A DNA stretch of 64,000 nt from Lyophyllum atratum (lineage: Eukaryota; Basidiomycota; Agaricomycetes; Agaricales; Lyophyllaceae), in contig JACGCN010000033.1 of NCBI GenBank assembly GCA_014905825.1, forward strand, positions 186,001-250,000. The letters run 5' to 3'. Shown in pieces: positions 10,734 to 22,835 of this stretch; position 1 is the stretch's first letter; every line of letters starts with the position of its first letter. A program made the translations under genes and the position numbers. Under the pieces are notes generated by a model, which was given only the letters and a program-made list of their open reading frames with translations, made no database searches and was not told where the DNA came from.

Positions 10734-13580
10734 AGGAACGGATGTCCAGAGGAGTCAAGAGCGGGTTCCGTCGTGGAGCTTTATTCAGACAGGACCGAGG
10801 ACCAATGCTCAGCAGAAGCGGGGTGGCCGAGGACCGCAGTCGTGGATACTGCTGAGAACCCTTACTTGAGCACCAAGGCGAGGACGATTCCGCGACTTAT
10901 GACTCGCGGAAACAACCTTAATCTACTAACCGTGTAGGTCGTAGCAATCGTACGAATGTGCTGCGTCAAATATGATGTAACGCTAGGACTGTGTAACTGT
11001 AACCAGTCTTATTATTCTTGATGCCTGAAGTGTAGTAAAGCTCGAGGACCATAGTATTTCGATGCGGTCTGACACATATAACCAGGCAATTTTAGTTCGC
11101 TTGATGTACGTCTAACAGAGCGGCATCTCTTCTAGACTTGTCAGTGGGTCCTCGCAAGTCGCTATCGGGAGCATGTCGGATTCGCTCATCAAAGCACATT
11201 CTCGTTTATTGGAAAAAATGAGAACGCTAAGGACGAGAACGTTTAAAAGTATGGGCTCCGCCCGTTGCATGACCTGCATATTCGACGACTACGGGTACGA
11301 TGTCTAGCCCTTCCTGGCTTTCGCATGGCTAACGCACGACGTCACGATCTTCTTGATGGCTTTGCATTTAGTGCAGATGTCCTGCCTGCATCCGCAAGTC
11401 TTTCCTGCAGAAGGGGACCGTAAGCGTTGTAATTCACGGTACTGGAGACGTCGGGATGGGACTAACCGCCGAAGCCATGTGTGCTGACAGTGTTGGTAGT
11501 GGTGCCGCAGCTACCGCATGGTCCTGAGCTAGGCATTGTTCTTTAGATCTGTTCGGACAAGAGTCGGGTCAGTTTATGCTCCCAATAGCTAATAGATACG
11601 TACTCAAGAGTGATTGGGAACTGGAGTTGGATAGGATGTAGAGTTTGTTTGAGAGCTTGAGTATTCACGTCTGACGATCCACGCACTTTATAAGCCCACA
11701 GTGGCGCTTATTATCTTAACGGGTATGGCAGCGACTGCGACGATCGGAATTAGGCCTGTCGTGATTTGTGATATCTGTCCAAATACAACTCTTCTTGGGT
11801 TCGAGGAAGTCGGTGGCCATCAAATATACGAGGATATCTGGACGTCGCTCAGTTTCTCCGAGAGGTTGGTAGCGACTTGGACATCCACCAGTAGCTTCGT
11901 AAGATTGTCATCCGACGACATCGACATCTTATTCATACTGCTCTGAAGATTTCACTATCCAAACGGAAGTGTGGTGTGAGCAATTTACGGCACCCCCCGA
12001 TTGGACTGTAAATCACGGCTGCGAATATACACCTAAGTATCCCGCTTTTGGAGCGAAGTCAAAGTGTTCCAGTAGGATGTATTACCTCCTAACCCGCCTG
12101 GTAAAACCAGAAAAAACGCTATGAAGCGATTTCGGAATGGGGCTGCACGCACCGGTTATTCCTGAAACCTGCAAGGACTTCGGACAATGCCTATTCGCCC
12201 CCGGGGCGTCGCCACATAGGACTTTCCCTTCTGAGTTCCAACTTGAACATGAAAGATAGGCGCTCTTGTACAGTAGACGCCTAGCTGTCGAAACTTGAAG
12301 TGTTGTCACTGTAGATACATGACAGTGCCAGTATTGCTGGTCCGGTGCTATCGCATCATCGTATGTGGCGTATACGCACAATGACCAGTTTGTTCCAGCG
12401 ACAATTTGTCAGGCCCTAAAACACGAATAGAAGGGGAGTTGACGAATTTCAGAGCAGACATCCTAAGACATAGTCAGCATGTGCGTACGGGTGTCACGAT
12501 TACTTTCAGACGTATCATGACTTCACTCACACGGCCATGTCTATCTATAGCCACGAAAATAGCCTCACGACCGCGAGGCAGTACGTACAGCCTGTCCAGT
12601 CGAAGTCAATGCAGCTGCGATCAATACGTGACGAAAAGCTCACCGGTAAGTGCATGCCGTAGAGGTCGAATCCTCACGGCGTTGACTCCAAAATACATGT
12701 TATTGGGGCTGATCGTTTTTTCGGATGCCGGCAGGTTACATGGTGTAACTAACCTGAAGGAAAGCCATGGGAGATCTACTACCGTCCGACGTCCGTCGGT
12801 GAGATGCCAATTATCTAGTAAGTCAACTAGGTCCTCGTCTGGTACGCCGTGCCGATCTGGATCAGCTATGTTAGATGGGGTTTCAAATTTCATCAGTCAT
12901 GAAGATCTAGCGACGTACAAGAGTACCGAATCTAACTCCGCTGCGTAAATTGCGAATCCAGCAACAGCTATTACGGGTCAGCGACAAAAAGTAAGCGGGG
13001 TCTGAGATCGCGTTAAGAGCCATCGCCGCCTGACGTTGTGCATGAGCTCCGAAATGTGATAACGGATATTGGTCTAGGGAGGCTGCAAGGTAAGACCAAG
13101 GTAGTACTAGGATTATCCGTACGATCAGCTGTTGAAAGGCAGATATAGACGGAGTTAACTGCTCAAACACCAAAGGTCGTTCCAGAATCCGTCCTTGGAG
13201 CTGATATAGAGCAAGTAGCCATAGTGACGCGTCAAGCAGGAGAGAATCGGAGGTAGTAGCGCTTGTGCTCGTGTCTGTAGAGTGGCATTCTAGTAGGGGA
13301 AAGCAAATCATCGAGCGGCGCCGGGAAATTATGCAAAACGCGGTACTGTGACTCTGAGAAACAAAGCCGTTCAACTCATCTGGCCAGTACTAAGACTTTG
13401 CAAGAATCAACAATCAATTAGAGGAAGAGATCGTGAAAAAGCAGAGAACCAAGTTGGCAACAAGTTGGTCAGTGAATAAGAACTCTGCGGAGAGTTCGCA
13501 GTGTGACGTATCGCGACGGTCACAAATATCGTGATCGCTCCGCAACTCCCACGTTTTTTCTTTTCCTCAGCAACCCTAAC
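10734..13580. other. 2.8-kb gene-poor stretch; no gene recognised
   Basis: Only short overlapping ORFs occur, such as 12406-12948 plus and 12621-12893 minus. None has a recognisable domain. I see no transposase or reverse-transcriptase motifs and no tRNA. Decayed genes or noncoding transcripts cannot be excluded by eye. Confidence 0.5.
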
Positions 13581-13784
13581 ATGGACGCTCCCCTCCATCC
13601 TCCAGTGCGTCTGCAACCAATTTTCTCGAAACCAGTTTCGTCCAGGGTTGCGCAAAAGTTGCTTGAAAGCTTTATCGACAACTTCCAGGCGCGCAGCACG
13701 GCAACACAGGGTGGAAACGCGGCAGCAACGGTTCAGCTCCAGAAGTTGAGGGATGCGCTACAGGAGGAAAAGCACCGGAAGTGA
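13581..13784 (+). CDS. Small hypothetical protein, 67 residues
   Basis: The ATG at 13581 opens MDAPLHPPVRLQPIFSKPVS, then RVAQKLLESFIDNFQA, a Gly/Ala-rich turn and a final amphipathic helix VQLQKLRDALQEEKHRK before TGA. The composition is that of a real soluble two-helix protein rather than a chance ORF: well-spaced hydrophobics, basic end and no cysteine. A pyrimidine-rich tract ending in CCTCAG lies just upstream (about 13549-13570), so an additional 5' exon is possible. It stands alone in a gene-poor region. I do not recognise the family and assign no function. Confidence 0.5.
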   Translation: MDAPLHPPVRLQPIFSKPVSSRVAQKLLESFIDNFQARSTATQGGNAAATVQLQKLRDALQEEKHRK

Positions 13785-16700
13785 AGGACACAGACTGATT
13801 TATGGTCCGTCTCGCTTCATTGAATTGCTTATCCTTGGACCAAAGTAAAGGACGTGTAGATATCTGGAACGTCAGTCTTTGGCGCAAGGATGTGTCTACG
13901 AGCTACGTCCCACCAGCTGTTGACGTCCGCCTTTTGTACGCTCAATATCGGCCTACTTAGGTAAGTAACACTGTCGCGACCTTGATTCTACGATTGACTA
14001 GCACGATCCTCTCTAGATGCGATTAGTCGGCGCCTTTGCGTCAAGTGGCTAGTTGCTGCACATTTAGTTCAACGGTCTATCACCACTACTTTTCGCCCCT
14101 GCCGATTCGCTACATTTCCGCAGAATATACAGCGTCGGTTTCTTACTGAAATAGCAGTTGATCATGTTGTTTCCGGTTCTGAGTTCCACTGCTCTACACA
14201 CAGTTCCTTGGACGTCGTAGACTGCGAGGTAGTTTATGGGGTCGCGGGTTTACAACGTCGGGTGAAGCGATGAGTCTCAGTGAACGGAGTATCGTAATCT
14301 ATAGCGATGCTGCTGCTAGCGTCAGGCCATGTCGTGACCAAGTATCTCTTTATGCACCAGAAAGAGAGTCGTAATTTTTTTCTCGTATCTAATATTGGCA
14401 CTGAGCGGCATTTGCTCGTCAGATAGCGGCCTGAGAAAGGTGTTCTATCCGGGTGTGTTATGGATTGTAGATCAACCGCCATCCATTTTGCACCGCCAAC
14501 CGGCGATTCATTCTAAAGCCTCAGGGGTCAGGAATGATAATCATGATATCATGGGATGAAACCTTCCCCAGATGGCAGACATTCTAGAACGGGCATATTC
14601 GATGCTTCCCAAACTACTTTAGTTGCCGTAAATTCATAACGCTCCTAAGGAAACACATTCGTTACTTGAATGGGGAATAGATGCGAGCCTGGCTTTCTGA
14701 ATATGATGACTGCAAGATGTGCTTACTAGGCTTCCGTATTCTACGCGACTTCCAAACCATTTGATACAGGCCGTACTTGATTGCAAAATACTGAAAAGCC
14801 TCATCGTTGATATCGATTGCAGGCGTTCGCCGCAGCTGTGCCGACACCTGACTGGTGGGCAGGAAGAAGGCTTAGCCTTGGCATCCTTAGGGAGGTTTGA
14901 TTGATGCAAAGAGAGAGGCGTACGAGATCGATGGCCGAGAGGAGCGCGTAGAAGCAAAAGCTACAAAAACTAGCAAAATCGAAGGTCGCGGGCAGGCGAG
15001 GAGATTTCGGCACTCTCCTGAGCCGGCGCTGGCTTATCAGCGTCGGTATTCGTGGCCGCCGTTGAGCGCGCTTTATCGATGGGCATTTTGGAGTCGCCAT
15101 TTCTTGCACGGGATACTGTGTCCATGACTGGCAGAGAGAGTCTCGGGTCCTTGACCATTCTCGCAGGCTGTACCATCGTCGTTCAACAATTTGTTCAAGT
15201 CCAAGCCGAATGATAAGGAGTCTGACTATGCGCGTGAATCTGAGTCAGTTCCAATCGAGGCGAGAGGCTTCCATTCTTCGGACAACATGACCTGAACGCA
15301 GAGCTTGAGAATTCGGAGGCGGTATGGAGGTGATGGTCATGTCTAAAACATATCTGCATGTACCATCGAATGCCGGTGATGAGCGACTGATGGACATTCG
15401 CCACCGGTCAAAGAAGCGATCTCAGACACTCACGCATCTTACCTTACGCCCAGGTTCATCATCAGTCCCCTGTGACTGGCTGAGGACACCGAATTGGATG
15501 CCTGGCCTCGAAAATGTAGCAAAGGCACGTACCTTAATCTCAAAGCAGCTCCTTCATCCCGCCGTTATGCCATATACACTGATTGGCACCAGGGACAAGC
15601 TTCGAATTATCCGCCACGGGTACGTGCACATTGGTCCTGCGTAATACCATTGACAGCGCGGAGCTGGAGGCGTCAGCCTTCGACCGCAGGGCATAAAGTA
15701 CGAATGACGATGTTGTTCGTTAGATCACAGTCGTGTCCACTTGGCTTGCGTAGATAGACGGGTAGCCTGGACAGCAAAAAAGCCCATTCCTCCATCCCCA
15801 AAGTAACCCTCGCTCCACCGTGTGACGGTTCACTAATCAACCTGATCGCCCTTCTCAACCATCGAGCACTTACGCGCATTATCCATGCATCATAATATCA
15901 ACGGCGCCTTGGTATGGCCAGGTGCTGATCGATTGGGCCGGAGTTCGAGAATCGCGACCCGATTTTCACTTAAGGGCATCGACAGCGAGTGTGTGTAGAT
16001 CCGCAACACGTGGTGAAGCCATTGACAATGAAAGAGGTGGAAAAGGGATCGTGAGTCGGAATATCCATGACTAGTCCAACTTGAAGGAGTAGAGTACGGT
16101 AGTTCAGACTCCTGGAATACCATCTGGCATGGGAGGGAGATACATAATACTCAACTTTGCCGAAGATTTTAATTCTGACGCAATTATCACCTGACTGCTA
16201 ACCTCAACCAAGCTCGGCGATTTTTTGTGCCACCATCAACGCAACTCTCAACCACTAGGCGCATAGACATTCAGTGAGTCGGATGGCAGCCGCAGGCTTC
16301 TCCAACCGCGACCGGATAACGCGAGGTGTAAAATCCTTTTTGGGAATGTCCAATGATGTCCAGCCTTCAAATGGCTGGCAGGTATTAGATCGCTGCCACT
16401 ATAACAGAACAGCTATGTATAGCTTTCGCCTCCAGTCCAATCGTCTGACATCACAACTCGCGGTTGGGCTATACTTCGCCAGGATCAGCCGGATATCGAG
16501 GTATTCATTATGATCATGTCAGTTGACAGGGTACTCACTTCTCAAGTTAAGTCGTGTGACAGAAAATCTCGCATTGGGCTATCTACTTCGCCGTAATCAG
16601 CCAGGTATCAACATCTTCTGACGTCAGTTGAGAGTGGGAAGCGTTCGAAAATTTGAAAGATCGAGGGAAAACGTGGCAGAGCCATGCCAATCGGATCTCA

Positions 16701-17156
16701 CCTTCTTCAACCGTCCTCACCACCGACTCATTCGTCTATGCTAACGCAAGCCCCTTATACGCAGAGAAGACCTCTTCCTTTACCTTCGCCTTACACCCTG
16801 TGCCTAATTCTTTTGCCTGTCCAAAATGGCGGACTCTGCGGTTCTATCAAGCTCGGATTGGAAAATCAACCTGATCGCACCAGATATCATGGAACAATAA
16901 TGTCTGGGAAGCATCCGTGCTTCGTCTCCAGCGCGGTTTGGTATGTGCCAAAACGACAAAAACACATCCGTGTTGAGCGCTCAGCTTGATCGCCCCCGTG
17001 ATGCTGGTTTGGGCATCCATATATAACATGGAGAGCCGTCTCCAAGCTCTGTCTCTGTATTCGGCCTTCCATTGCCCATCAGTGAACCAGGCGCTCCGGT
17101 ACTTGTTACAGTACACCGTGGCCTTGAACGACACCCGCTCAACTAGCTCTAGTACA
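13785..17156. other. 3.4-kb gene-poor stretch upstream of a 7TM gene
   Basis: No protein or RNA gene is recognised. The only structure seen is a degenerate direct repeat at 16456-16630, listed separately. The last 170 bases may be leader of the downstream 7TM gene, because its frame stays open back to 16986. Confidence 0.5.
16456..16630 (+). repeat. Degenerate direct repeat, two copies about 110 bp apart
   Basis: Copy 1 (about 16456-16526) and copy 2 (about 16567-16630) share TTGGGCTAT, ACTTCGCC, ATCAGCC and a terminal GTCAGTTGA in the same order, with point and indel differences. This looks like an old local duplication. Confidence 0.55.
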
Positions 17157-18373
17157 ATGGCCAATTTTGGGATCGTAGAGGCCCGAATCGCTTCTTTCTT
17201 TGCCGAAAGCGTCACCCTTGGCTTATATCTAGTCACATTTTTCAACGCCATATTTGCTCTGTTCTCGACAGGCCTGAGCTGCAAGACACTGCGGGGGCTC
17301 AACTATCCAATGTTCATCGTGGTAGTCCTCATGTTCCTCAACATAATCCTCTCCAGTGTTGCCACAGTCGTTATAATGTGGCGAGCGTTCGTTACAGCTC
17401 CTCCTGGAACCGCTGAGAAAAGCTTCAGTGACATATCCTACTGGGCAGTCGAGTTGAAGGTCGGTCCTTGTCATCAGCTCATTACTGTCAATTTACTATC
17501 TATCTCGACTCACCAAAATTTAGGCCATATTCGTCTACCTCCAAGCAACTATTGGAGACGCATTGCTGGTATCTACACACCGTATGGACTTCCATTTCTA
17601 CTGCTTACCGGACCCTCAGATTTATCGCTGTTGGGTTGTGTATGCACGCTCATGTCGAGTTATCGCATTCTCTGTCGTGCTTTGGATGGGCGGGACAGCT
17701 TGTATAATTGTCGTGATATATGACATGTCTAGGATCCACGGCGAGGCTCTTGTAAGCGCCAACAAGTTCTACCCATTCATTGTATCGTTTTGGGCGTCAA
17801 CTGTGACCCTAAATATTGTCACAACTGGTACGTTCGTGATTTATGCACCGAGTCTGCACGCGCTCATCAAAGAGAAACTAGGATTACTACTGTGGCCAAT
17901 ATGGAAGGTAGCTCGCGAGCACGACAAGTTTGCACCTCCCATCAGCTCCAGGAGCGGCCGTCATTCCAACAAGATGAAGCAAATCATGCGAGTAATCATC
18001 GAATCTGGATTAATGTATACCGTGACAGCTTTCATGACATTCGTTTCTTACGTATTGAAGTGCAATTCGTTATATGTCATAGCCAACGTGGTGCGTTGCT
18101 CTTACTTTTTGGACCCAATGCAGACCCTCAAAGACCCTTCAACTCCTACAGCTGATTCCCATGACAGGGATTGCCTTCAACCTAATTATAATCCGCACTC
18201 GAGCTCCTGCGGCAAGTCAGGGGCTTGAAAGCACTCTGGATGTACGCTTCGCGGCCCAAGATGCAGCAGAAAGTATGCATACTGGTCTCACACAAGATAG
18301 CTCGGAGAAAGACAACATGACGCGATGCGCATGCAGCCTCCATATGCGTCACAATGGAAACGATACATGTTGA
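17157..18373 (+). CDS. Agaricomycete-type seven-transmembrane protein A (divergent member)
   Basis: Exons 17157-17459, 17524-17568, 17620-18090 and 18152-18373 give 346 residues with seven hydrophobic segments. Blocks shared with paralogues B-F are an N-terminal ESVTLGLYLV helix, IGDALLIYRCWVVYA (third helix and its cytosolic end), a TLNIVTTGTFVIYA helix, and IIESGLMYTVTAF in the sixth helix. The last exon ends in a polar Ser/Asp-rich tail. The four-exon layout and longer first exon differ from the nine-exon B-F group, so this is an older branch. Such proteins are abundant in mushroom genomes and receptor-like in topology, but no ligand or signalling role is established. The frame is open upstream to 16986; 17157 is chosen because it starts just before helix 1. 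Confidence 0.8.
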
Positions 18374-19021
18374 GACAGGGCTTAGATTCGTCAATATACC
18401 GCAATGGGATTCTCGTTGATATGTCCAAGGAAAATATATTGTATGACTTATCTTGCAACTATTGCAGGTATCTTCCCCCTCCCAGTCGTGTTTAAGCCAT
18501 GTTCTTGTCATAGTACCTCTGCTCTAAGCTGATTCTGAGTTCATGTCAGACTTCGCCATCGCTGCTTCAAACCCCACTGTGTGAATCACGATCGCGACGT
18601 CAGTCCCTTACCACGATCGCGACGTTGATACCTACCTTACATCCTGCATCACCGCACTTCGTGGTTTCGCTTGAACGTTTGTGCACCAGTCCGCGATACG
18701 AGAAAAGGTTTCGGAGGAGGTGCAAGCGTAGTGGAGCAAGCGAAAGAGGTGGAACGAGCGCAAGAGAGGGAGCTAGTGTTCCTTTGAATACGCAGTTGAC
18801 ATGACCCGACCTGGCCGTGTCCTGGAGCCAAAATATCCCGAAATTCGGACAGGACGGTGTCAAATTAGAACCGGCCATTAGACCAGGTACATTACAGTGA
18901 TAATAAGTCAACAGCGATAAGAAACAAGTTATATGCTACAGAGTGGGGGGTTAGAGAGTTTTTGTTGCGGACGGCCGAACATACGTATATCGTAAATCTA
19001 ATTTATAAAATAGCAATGATA
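18374..19021. other. Convergent intergenic region; nothing recognised
   Basis: This 650-bp stretch between the 3' ends of 7TM gene A (plus) and HSP78 (minus) has no coding signature. Confidence 0.6.
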
Positions 19022-22000
19022 CTACACCTCTGAACGAGTTTTGGAGGAGAGGTCACCAGGAGTAACACCATGCTCGGGTGTAATGGCAGAAGGATCAGGT
19101 GAATGGTTATCATGGATAACAAGGGACTGCCGATCTTCCGACACACGAATCTTCACCGTATCGCCATCCCTACCCAAAAACCACAAGGGTCAGCCATCAT
19201 CTCTCATCCAAACCACACACAGCATAAAAAACCCACCGAATAGTCCCCCTAAGCAACTTCTGCGCCAACGGAAACAGCACATCCGTCCTCACCACCCTCG
19301 CAATCGCCCTCGCCCCATACACCTCCGAGTACCCATGCTCCGCCAGCCACTCCCTCGCCGCCTCATCCACATCCACACTAATCCTTCGCGCCCTGAGGCG
19401 CTCCGCGACGTCCCGGAGGCGGAGCGACACGACCTGGAGGATGGACGCGCGCGAGAGCTTGTTGAAGACGAGCATGGAGTCGAGGCGGTTCAGCAGCTCG
19501 GGCGGGAAGAATTCGGAGACGCGCTCGAGGACTTCGTTTTTGGCTTCTTGGGTGATGACGCCGTTGGCGTCGGTGGCGGTGGGGTGGGCGAGGATGTCGC
19601 TGCCTGTGTGTCGAGATTATTAGTTGTTCTGGGGTAAGATGGGGGAATGCTTACCGATGTTGCTGGTGAGGCATATGATGGTGTTCTGAAGGGCAGAGAT
19701 GAGAAATGGAAGGGAAGAGCGCGCGCAGTGCTTACCTTGAAGTCGACTTTCCGCCCTTGGCTGTCAGTAATACTACCCTCATCGAGGATTTGCAACAGAA
19801 TCATGGCAACGTCCTGGTAGGGAATCAGAACAATAACTCCCATGAGATGTAATAGCCGTAGCTCACCTTATGAGCCTTTTCCAGTTCATCGAGCAATACC
19901 ACAGCTGTACGATATAGACACCCCATGAGATGCGACGACAAAGAGCGCGAAGATGGAACGGACCATAGGGTTTGCGGCGAACTGCTTCGGTAAGCTGACC
20001 GCCTTCCTCAAAGCCAACGTATCCAGGGGCTGCTCCAATCAAGCGGGATATCGTGTGTCGATCATGGTACTATCGGAAGACATTAAGCATCGGGACGACC
20101 CCTAGTAGAACTCCGTCATACCTCCGACATGTTAATGTTGATCCTATAAGAAATCCCACCGTCAAAACACTATCAGAAGTATGCAAAATGGAACAAACTC
20201 ACAGACCACGCTGTTCATCATTGAACAAAAATGCCGCAAGTGCTTTGCAAAGCTCAGTCTAGCGGGGAAGACGTCCAACATCCGCATATCACACCCGAAA
20301 GACAAACGTACCTTGCCAACTCCCGTCGGGCCCATAAAAAGGAACGACGCCACCGGTCGATTCGGCGCCTGCAACCCCGCACGCGATATCCTTACCGCAT
20401 CGCTAATAGCAGCCACGACATGGTCCTGCCCAACCACCCTTTTCCTCAGCGTATCCTCCATCTACCCAAGCCAAGCCAGTCAGCATCTCCCACCACCGGA
20501 ACTAGCAAAGGACGTTCGGAACGTACATGGACGAGCTTGTCGCGTTCCCCCTTCAAGAGATTCTGTACGGGGATACCCGTCGACTTCGCAACGACGCGGG
20601 CGATGTCGTCGGACGTGACCCGGTCGTGCAGCATTGCCAGTGGCGACTCGGCGCCTTGATGGCTTGGGTCGCCCTCCGTAGGCAACTGCCGCTCCAGCTC
20701 CGGGATAGTGGAGAAGCGCAGGCGACTCGCAAGCTCGTACTCGCCTTGCCGCTGTGCCACCTCCAGCTGGTGCTTCGTCTCCTCCAGCCGCTGCTTCAGA
20801 TTCTTGATGCGCTCCAGCCTCGCCCGCTCTATCCCACAAAATCAGTGCTCAAAAACCGGAACTGGGCTGGATATAGTGGGGAGGAAGTGTGCGCACCTGC
20901 TTGCCACAAAGATGTAAGCTTGGCTGCCTCCTCATTCTTTGCATTAAGCTCCGCCTCGACCTTCTCCCGCCGCTCAACGCTGAACACGTCCGTCTCGTTC
21001 TTCAGACTCTCGAGCTCGATCTGCAGCGTCACGATCTCGCGATGGAGTGCCTCCAGCTCGTCAGGCTTTGACTCTTGCGCTAGACGTAACGCGGAGGCGG
21101 CTTCATCGACTAAGTCGATTGCTTTGTCGGGGAGGAAGCGGTCCGATATGTACCGGGCTCCGTAGACGGCGGCTACATTGGAGCTGAGTGGTGTATCGAA
21201 TGTGGAGAAAAAGGGAGAGACTGACCTGTCACGAGCGCGCCATCGGATATTTCGACACCATGGTGCACCTCGTACCTTGGTTTGAGACCGCGGAGGATCG
21301 AAATGGTGGACTCGACTGTGGGCTCGTCGATTTGAACGGGCTGGAACCGCCGTTCGAGGGCGGCATCTTTCCCAATGGTCTTCCTGTACTCCTCGGCTAT
21401 GCTGTATCAGTACAGCGGTTCATAGACACGTGTGGGGGAGATCAGACTTACGCGTTGTGGCTCCTACGAGCTGTAAGCCTCTGGCGAGGGCGGGCTTAAT
21501 CATCTGGCCTGCGTCGATGCTGCCTTCGGCCTTGCCAAGTTGGAATAACGTGTCTATTACGCGTCAGGACGGATTCATATCCCATGCGTAGTCTTGTACT
21601 CACGGAGTTCGTCGATGAAACAAATCACGCTGCCTGCCTAATTCCTCCTCCCTCCGTCAGCCATGTTTCAGCAAAGGGGTAATGCATACCCACCTGGTCC
21701 TCGATATCACGAATGAGTGCTTTAAACTTCTCTTCGAATTGGCCGCGGATGCCGGAGCCAGCCATTATGGCTGATAGGTCAAGGGCCAGAACGCGCTTCT
21801 CGTGAAGTGACTAGAGGTGATACGTTTATGAGTGATGCTTTTAGGTCAAGTATGCAGTGTGCCTCACTTCGGGAACCTCTTTTGAGACAATCCTGTTGGC
21901 GAGTCCTTCCAGAATGGCAGTCTTTCCGACACCGGGCGGACCAATGAGCTGTAGCGGGGTGAATGACTGGAGTGCAGGACATTGTCGCACGACGTACCAC

Positions 22001-22568
22001 AGGATTCGATTTAGTCCTTCTTGAAAGAACTATTCTCATCATAAGCGATAGGTGATGAACCAAACCCATGAGACGCACTCTGTATAGTCCGGCGAATCTC
22101 TACACCAAGGTCTTAGCGACTCAAACTCAGAACCACAGCTTTAAAACCCACCTTCATCTCTCCCAATAATCGGATCAAGCTTCCCATTCCTCGCCATCTC
22201 CGTCAAGTCCACACTCTGCTCACGGGTGAGTGAGCATTTTACGACCACCATCAAGCGGCACAATCACCTACATATTCCTTCAACGCATCCCCCTTCTGAT
22301 GCTGCGGTCCAAAGCTAAACGACGGCATCCCACCCCCCGCTCCCCCTGGTGGTTGCGCAGCAGCATAGCCCCGAACTAAAGCTAACGCTGGACTCGGAGG
22401 AACACCGTGTCGTCGACCGAATGACCCCGCGCGCAATGTGGGACCTAGGAGTCCTAGGCGCACTCCACGTTGAGCAGGTCTTGAGAGTTGCCTCGCGCAC
22501 TGTATTCGCAGCATTGGACTACGGTCGTTCAGTGACAGTTGGGTTCTGCGGAGGACATTTAAGCGCAA
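19022..22568 (-). CDS. HSP78: Mitochondrial Hsp78/ClpB-type disaggregase
   Basis: Hsp78 is the mitochondrial-matrix AAA+ hexamer that extracts proteins from aggregates with mtHsp70. About twenty exons give roughly 820 residues, close to yeast Hsp78. The Arg-rich presequence ([17 protein letters not shown] region) leads directly into [20 protein letters not shown]. There is no Clp_N domain, which is typical of Hsp78 and unlike Hsp104. AAA-1 has Walker A GPPGVGKT (about 21915-21945), Walker B FIDEL and [10 protein letters not shown]. The coiled-coil M domain lies at about 20490-21150. AAA-2 has GPTGVGK (20312-20332), [17 protein letters not shown]-type sensor 1 and GYVGFEEGG. The C-terminus is [10 protein letters not shown] followed by a short Ser/Pro tail. 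The start may be 22568 or the Met near 22511. It is co-oriented with GCV1. Confidence 0.95.
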
Positions 22569-22835
22569 GGCAAGTTCTGGAATTTGCGAGTGAAGTGGTC
22601 AACGGTCACGTGATGGATGCCCTATGATGTCACCACTCGCGTTGAGACCCTCCCGGGGACCGACGCGTCGACAGATCTGACAGCATCGGTTCACAGCTAC
22701 TACGATGCGTAGTGTCTTATCTTACAAATACCTTCGCGTAGACGGCAATTGACTTCGAGTATTCAAATATTCAACTCTTGGATGATCTTTACATAAATTT
22801 CAGAGCCTCGTTAATAAATCACACACGTCTCCAGC

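Noticed and set aside
12630..12690. B-box-like GGTCGAATCC sequence
   Set aside because: The T-loop is one base short and no acceptor or D-arm can be folded upstream.
12406..12948. 180-codon plus-strand ORF with an overlapping 90-codon minus ORF
   Set aside because: No domain is recognised in either frame, the composition is Ser/Arg-rich as expected by chance, and no splice partners were found.
10734..17156. Possible transposon or retroelement in the gene-poor stretch
   Set aside because: No transposase, integrase or reverse-transcriptase motifs, no terminal repeats and no long coding frames were seen.
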